Shown here: positions 61,024-64,000 of the stretch, one piece after another
Numbering within the stretch: the stretch's first letter is position 1
Layout: each line of letters begins with the position of its first letter
NCBI RefSeq assembly: GCF_009769735.1
Contig: NZ_WSRO01000002.1
Span: 5,158,001 to 5,222,000 of the forward strand
DNA: 64,000 nt
DNA from: Streptomyces sp. BA2
GTDB taxonomy: Bacteria; Actinomycetota; Actinomycetes; Streptomycetales; Streptomycetaceae
Reading direction: 5' to 3'
The notes under the pieces: generated by a model
The model's database searches: none
What the model saw: the letters and a program-made list of their open reading frames with translations, nothing else
Told to the model about the DNA's origin: nothing
Position numbers and translations under genes: made by a program

Positions 61024-61512
61024 CTATGCGGCCGGGGCGGCCGTTCCGCCGGTTTCGTCGTCGTCCTCCGGGAGGCGGCAGACCCGCTCCAGGAAGAAGG
61101 CGGCCGCTATCACCGCGATGCCCGCCACGAGGGAGAGGCCTGCGTAGATCGCCTGGTCGCGGCGGGACGGGACGTCCAGATACTCCAGGAGGAAGGCGCC
61201 CGTGCCGCCGTACATTCCGGCGACGAGGGCGGCGACCAGGGCGCTCGCCTGGCCGAAAACGACCGCGCGCGCGGCCATCATCGGCTCGACGCCCTTGGCT
61301 CCGGGGCGTCGCTCGCGCTGTGCGCGCAGCCGGGCGCGCAGGGAGAGCGCCGTGGCCAGCAGCACCGCGGCGATCACCGCGAGCACGATGGGCGCGGCCA
61401 GCGGGACCCGCGGGAGTGTGCCCACGGAGTCCCACAGCCGGGCGCCGGCCCAGGACAGCACGCCGGCCACCACGAAGAGGCCGGCCAGTGTCCTGATGCG
61501 CAGCTGCTTCAC
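61024..61512 (-). CDS. DUF3180 membrane protein
   Basis: 162 residues from GTG 61512. Four hydrophobic helices: IRTLAGLFVVAGVLSWAG, PIVLAVIAAVLLATALSL, FGQASALVAALVAGMYGG and AIYAGLSLVAGIAVIAAAFFL. This is the DUF3180 arrangement, commonly next to folK in actinobacteria. Function unknown. It starts 72 bases after folK, so it is probably last in the fol operon. Confidence 0.88.
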   Translation of the reverse strand: MKQLRIRTLAGLFVVAGVLSWAGARLWDSVGTLPRVPLAAPIVLAVIAAVLLATALSLRARLRAQRERRPGAKGVEPMMAARAVVFGQASALVAALVAGMYGGTGAFLLEYLDVPSRRDQAIYAGLSLVAGIAVIAAAFFLERVCRLPEDDDETGGTAAPAA

Positions 61513-61584
61513 GGGTGACCCTTCATCGCTTCATCGTCGTACGGATCCGCTTCTCGATCGTGCGGGTCCGATAGACCCTAACGA

Positions 61585-62196
61585 TTACTCGGGCAGGCGG
61601 AGTTCCAGGTCGACACGGGGCGTGACGCCTTCGCGGGTGACCTTGGCGAGCAGTTCGGCGACCGGGCCGCGGCCCGCGAGCTGTGCCTCGGGCTCCACGT
61701 CGTACCAGGGGGCCAGGACGAAGGCACGTTCGTGCGCGCGCGGGTGGGGGAGCGTGAGGACGGGGTCGTCCGAGACGACGTCCGCGTACGCCACGATGTC
61801 GACGTCGATCGTGCGCGCGGCCCAGCGCTCGTCCCGAACGCGGTGGAAGGCTTCCTCGATCGCGTGGGCCCGCTCGAGGAGCGAGGAGGGCGGCAGGGTC
61901 GTCTTCACCACGACGACCGCGTTGAAGTACGACGGCTGACTGCCGGGCTCGACGCCCCAGGGCTCCGTCTCGTACACCGGAGAGACGGCCTTGACGCGCA
62001 GGCCGGGGGTGTCCTCCAAGGCGTCGATCGCGCCCTGCAGCGTCTCCAGGCGGTTGCCGAGATTGCTGCCGAGGGAGATCACGGCGCGTTTGGGGTTGGA
62101 GAGGGTGGTGTCGGCGGCGTCGACCTGCTCGACCACGGCGGTGGGCACCGGCTGGACGGTCGGGTCGCTCTGCCCTTGCGTGGAAAACGCGGTCAT
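61585..62196 (-). CDS. folK: 6-hydroxymethyl-dihydropterin pyrophosphokinase
   Basis: 203 residues. After a flexible ~35-residue N-terminus, AVISLGSNLGNRLETLQGAIDAL, YETEPWGVEPGSQPSYFNAVVVVKT and ARTIDVDIVAYADVV give the HPPK fold with its ATP-Mg site (DVD). It transfers pyrophosphate to the pterin. Its start overlaps the folB stop (ATGA), so the two are coupled. Confidence 0.95.
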   Translation of the reverse strand: MTAFSTQGQSDPTVQPVPTAVVEQVDAADTTLSNPKRAVISLGSNLGNRLETLQGAIDALEDTPGLRVKAVSPVYETEPWGVEPGSQPSYFNAVVVVKTTLPPSSLLERAHAIEEAFHRVRDERWAARTIDVDIVAYADVVSDDPVLTLPHPRAHERAFVLAPWYDVEPEAQLAGRGPVAELLAKVTREGVTPRVDLELRLPE

Positions 62197-62552
62197 ACTC
62201 GGCTCCGGGTGATGGTGACGGTCACATCGTCGAAGGGCACGGTGATCGGTGCGTCCGGTTTGTGGACGCACACCTCGACCTCCAGGACTCCCTCGTGCTT
62301 CAGACACGTCTGGGCGATGCGCTCGGCGAGGGTCTCGATGAGGTCCACCGGATCGCCTTCGACGGCGGCCACGACCTCTTCGGCCACGACGCCGTAGTGC
62401 ACGGTCTTCGCCAGGTCGTCGTCGGCGGCGGCCGCACGGGTGTCCAGGCCAAGGACCAGGTCCACGATGAAGGTCTGGCCCTCTTCGCGTTCCCGAGGAA
62501 AGACACCGTGGTGCCCACGGGCCTTGAGGCCGCGCAGCGCGACACGATCCAC
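62193..62552 (-). CDS. folB: Dihydroneopterin aldolase
   Basis: 119 residues. VDRVALRGLKARGHHGVFPREREEGQTFIVDLVLGLD and LIETLAERIAQTCLKHEGVLEVEVCVHKPDAPI are the FolB fold, with the glycolaldehyde-releasing Glu/Lys region. GTG 62552 has AGGAG 9 bases upstream. It produces 6-hydroxymethyl-dihydropterin for FolK. Confidence 0.95.
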   Translation of the reverse strand: MDRVALRGLKARGHHGVFPREREEGQTFIVDLVLGLDTRAAAADDDLAKTVHYGVVAEEVVAAVEGDPVDLIETLAERIAQTCLKHEGVLEVEVCVHKPDAPITVPFDDVTVTITRSRV

Positions 62553-62685
62553 GCGAATCACTCCTGCAATCGTCGTTATCGGCAGGCCTGCACCGAGTGC
62601 GGTCGGCACACCAGCCTCGATCGAATCTACCTGCGCGCACTGACAGCCTTTGCCCGCGGGGGCTTCCGGAACCGCCCCTACCCAC

Positions 62686-63213
62686 TCAGGAGGGTGAGTC
62701 CTCGCCCTCTTCGTCGTCGGTTTCGGCGAGTACGGGTGAGGCGTGGTGTGACCAGAGCTTCCATCCGTCCACTGTGCGGCGGAACACATTGGTGGCGACG
62801 ACGAGCTGACCGACGAGCGGGCCGAGCTCGCCGCCGCCCTCGGGGGGCGGGCCGCCGCTGAGGATGTTCTCCGTGCAGGTCACCAGGGCGGTGTCGCCGG
62901 CCACCCCGACGTGCACGTCGGTCAGGAAGAACTGGATGTACTCGGTGTTCGCCATGATCAGCGCGTACGACCTGAGGACCTCGCCGCGGCCGGTGAGGAC
63001 CGGCCAGCCGGGGTGGACGCAGGAGATCGCGGCTTCGTCGCCGTCTTCCGCGGCGTCCTCGTCGTCCCGGGCGTCGGGGTCGTGCGGTTCCGGGGCCCCG
63101 TCCGCGTCCAGCCAGAGGTCGGAGAGCTCGTCGAAGTCGCCGCGCTCCAGTGCTTCGTAGAAAGCCGTGTTGGCCTGCTCGACCTGTTCGACGTCGGTCC
63201 TGGCCCCGGTCAC
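62686..63213 (-). CDS. NTF2-like/SnoaL-fold protein
   Basis: 175 residues from GTG 63213, overlapping the folP stop (GTGA). DVEQVEQANTAFYEALERGDFDELSDLWLD and the C-terminal VATNVFRRTVDGWKLWSHHASPVL are the cone-shaped NTF2-like fold. An acidic insert (DARDDEDAAEDGDE) lies in the middle. Its coupling to folP suggests a role in the folate operon, but no function is known. Confidence 0.88.
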   Translation of the reverse strand: MTGARTDVEQVEQANTAFYEALERGDFDELSDLWLDADGAPEPHDPDARDDEDAAEDGDEAAISCVHPGWPVLTGRGEVLRSYALIMANTEYIQFFLTDVHVGVAGDTALVTCTENILSGGPPPEGGGELGPLVGQLVVATNVFRRTVDGWKLWSHHASPVLAETDDEEGEDSPS

Positions 63214-64000
63214 TGAGGACCGCCCGCCGCGCTGGTCACGGCGTGTGCGACACGGACGGCGTCGGCGGTGGCCCGCACCTCGTGCACACGGACCGCCCAC
63301 GCGCCCTGGTGGGCGGCGATGGCGGAGACCGCGGCGGTGGCGGCGTCGCGCTCGCGGGCGGGCGGCGGCGCGCCCTCGGGGCCCGCGAGGACGCGGCCGA
63401 GGAAGCGCTTGCGGGAGGCGGCGACCAGGATCGGGTGGCCGAGCTCACGAAGGCGGTCGATGCGGGCCAGGAGCGCCAGGTCGTGCTCGGCGTTCTTGGA
63501 GAAGCCGAGGCCCGGGTCGATGACGATGCGCTCGGGGGCGATGCCGCCCTCGATGGCGGCCTGCACGCGCGCGTGGAGCTCGTCGACGACTTCGGAGACC
63601 ACGTCTTCGTAGACGGGAGTGGCGTGGATGTCGGCGAGGAAGCCGCGCCAGTGCATCACCACGAAGGGCGCCCCGGCGGCGGCGACGGCGGGGACCATGC
63701 GCGTGTCGGCGAGGCCGCCGCTGACGTCGTTCACCAGGACGGCGCCCGCGGCGAGTGCCTGCTCGGCGACGGTGGCGCGCATGGTGTCCACGGAGACCGT
63801 CACGCCCTCGGCCGCGAGGCCCCGCACGACGGGGACCACGCGCCGCAGCTCCTCGTCCTCGTCCACGCGCGTGGCGCCGGGACGGGTCGACTCGCCGCCC
63901 ACGTCGACCAGGTCGGCGCCCTGGGCGACCAGATCGATGCCGTGCTTGACGGCGGCCGTGGTGTCGAACCAGCGGCCCCCGTCGGAGAAGGAGTCGGGGG
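63210..64000 (-). CDS. folP: Dihydropteroate synthase (start beyond the right edge)
   Basis: About 263 residues are visible. PDSFSDGGRWFDTTAA, DLVDVGGESTRPG, VSVDTMRATVAEQALAAGAVLVNDVSGG, VVMHWRGF and IVIDPGLGFSKNAEHDLALL are the successive pterin- and pABA-site motifs of FolP, the sulfonamide target. The frame runs through the right edge of the window. It leads the folP-NTF2-like-folB-folK-DUF3180 group. Confidence 0.95.
   Translation of the reverse strand, partial: PDSFSDGGRWFDTTAAVKHGIDLVAQGADLVDVGGESTRPGATRVDEDEELRRVVPVVRGLAAEGVTVSVDTMRATVAEQALAAGAVLVNDVSGGLADTRMVPAVAAAGAPFVVMHWRGFLADIHATPVYEDVVSEVVDELHARVQAAIEGGIAPERIVIDPGLGFSKNAEHDLALLARIDRLRELGHPILVAASRKRFLGRVLAGPEGAPPPARERDAATAAVSAIAAHQGAWAVRVHEVRATADAVRVAHAVTSAAGGPQ

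Overview
This 64 kb window is high-GC actinobacterial chromosome and almost certainly Streptomyces. The reasons are strong G/C third-position bias, frequent GTG starts, a lysine-tailed TopA, an MFS-thymidylate kinase fusion, a TipAL gene with its promoter architecture, a WhiJ/DUF397/ATPase triad, a Zur-controlled set of zinc-free ribosomal proteins and intergenic repeats typical of the genus. No plasmid, phage or CRISPR signature is visible.

Layout. 0-14 kb is conserved core: the C-terminal part of a membrane pyrophosphatase, a lipoprotein, a class I methyltransferase, a small membrane protein, topA, the MFS-tmk fusion, holB, a secreted tripeptidyl-aminopeptidase-like hydrolase and tRNA-Thr(CGU). 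14-25 kb is an accessory regulatory stretch: exported proteins, a TetR regulator, a protein ending in seven 27-bp repeats, an OmpR-type two-component pair and a giant AfsR/SARP regulator with a repeat-filled linker. 24.6-35.7 kb carries a family A DNA polymerase-like protein, a nitrilase, an FtsX-type ABC pair divergent from a DUF2786 gene, and a FUSC transporter. The ABC/DUF2786 block lies between two copies of a composite repeat. 35.7-38.3 kb is the Zur regulon (rpsN/rpmB divergent from rpmG/rpmE2/CobW-like/rpsR). 38.3-46.8 kb is modular: a VOC-ArsR-SRPBCC operon behind a 22-bp-armed palindrome, the WhiJ/DUF397/ATPase triad with a duplicated 30-bp upstream motif, an aldehyde dehydrogenase, a DinB/DUF664 remnant, and a PadR regulator between a VOC gene and a DrrAB-like exporter. 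46.8-54.4 kb holds gadB, tipA, ybjQ-like, dedA-like, a ThrE-like exporter, ppa and dacB. 54.4-64 kb returns to core genes: a DUF2342 metalloprotease with a duplicated upstream region, tilS, hpt, ftsH, folE, a DUF3180 protein, folK, folB, an NTF2-like protein and folP.

How genes work together. folE-folB-folK-folP is most of the folate route. rpsN, rpmB, rpmG, rpmE2 and rpsR are spare ribosomal proteins for zinc starvation, read divergently from one Zur-box region. The PadR gene and its neighbours share three matching palindromes, which suggests one small drug-responsive regulon. topA, tmk and holB serve DNA topology and replication. Many starts have a TANNNT hexamer 6-7 nt upstream and no Shine-Dalgarno sequence, which fits leaderless transcription.

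The strongest unexplained signals are: (1) the 30-bp motif (28/30 identical) upstream of both the DUF397 and ATPase genes; (2) the composite dispersed repeat flanking the ABC/DUF2786 block; (3) the ArsR-operon palindrome; (4) the three-site PadR regulon; (5) the higher-order 8-aa/56-aa repeat in the SARP linker; (6) a set of T-x-x-L repeats at the Tmk tail that look like FHA ligands.
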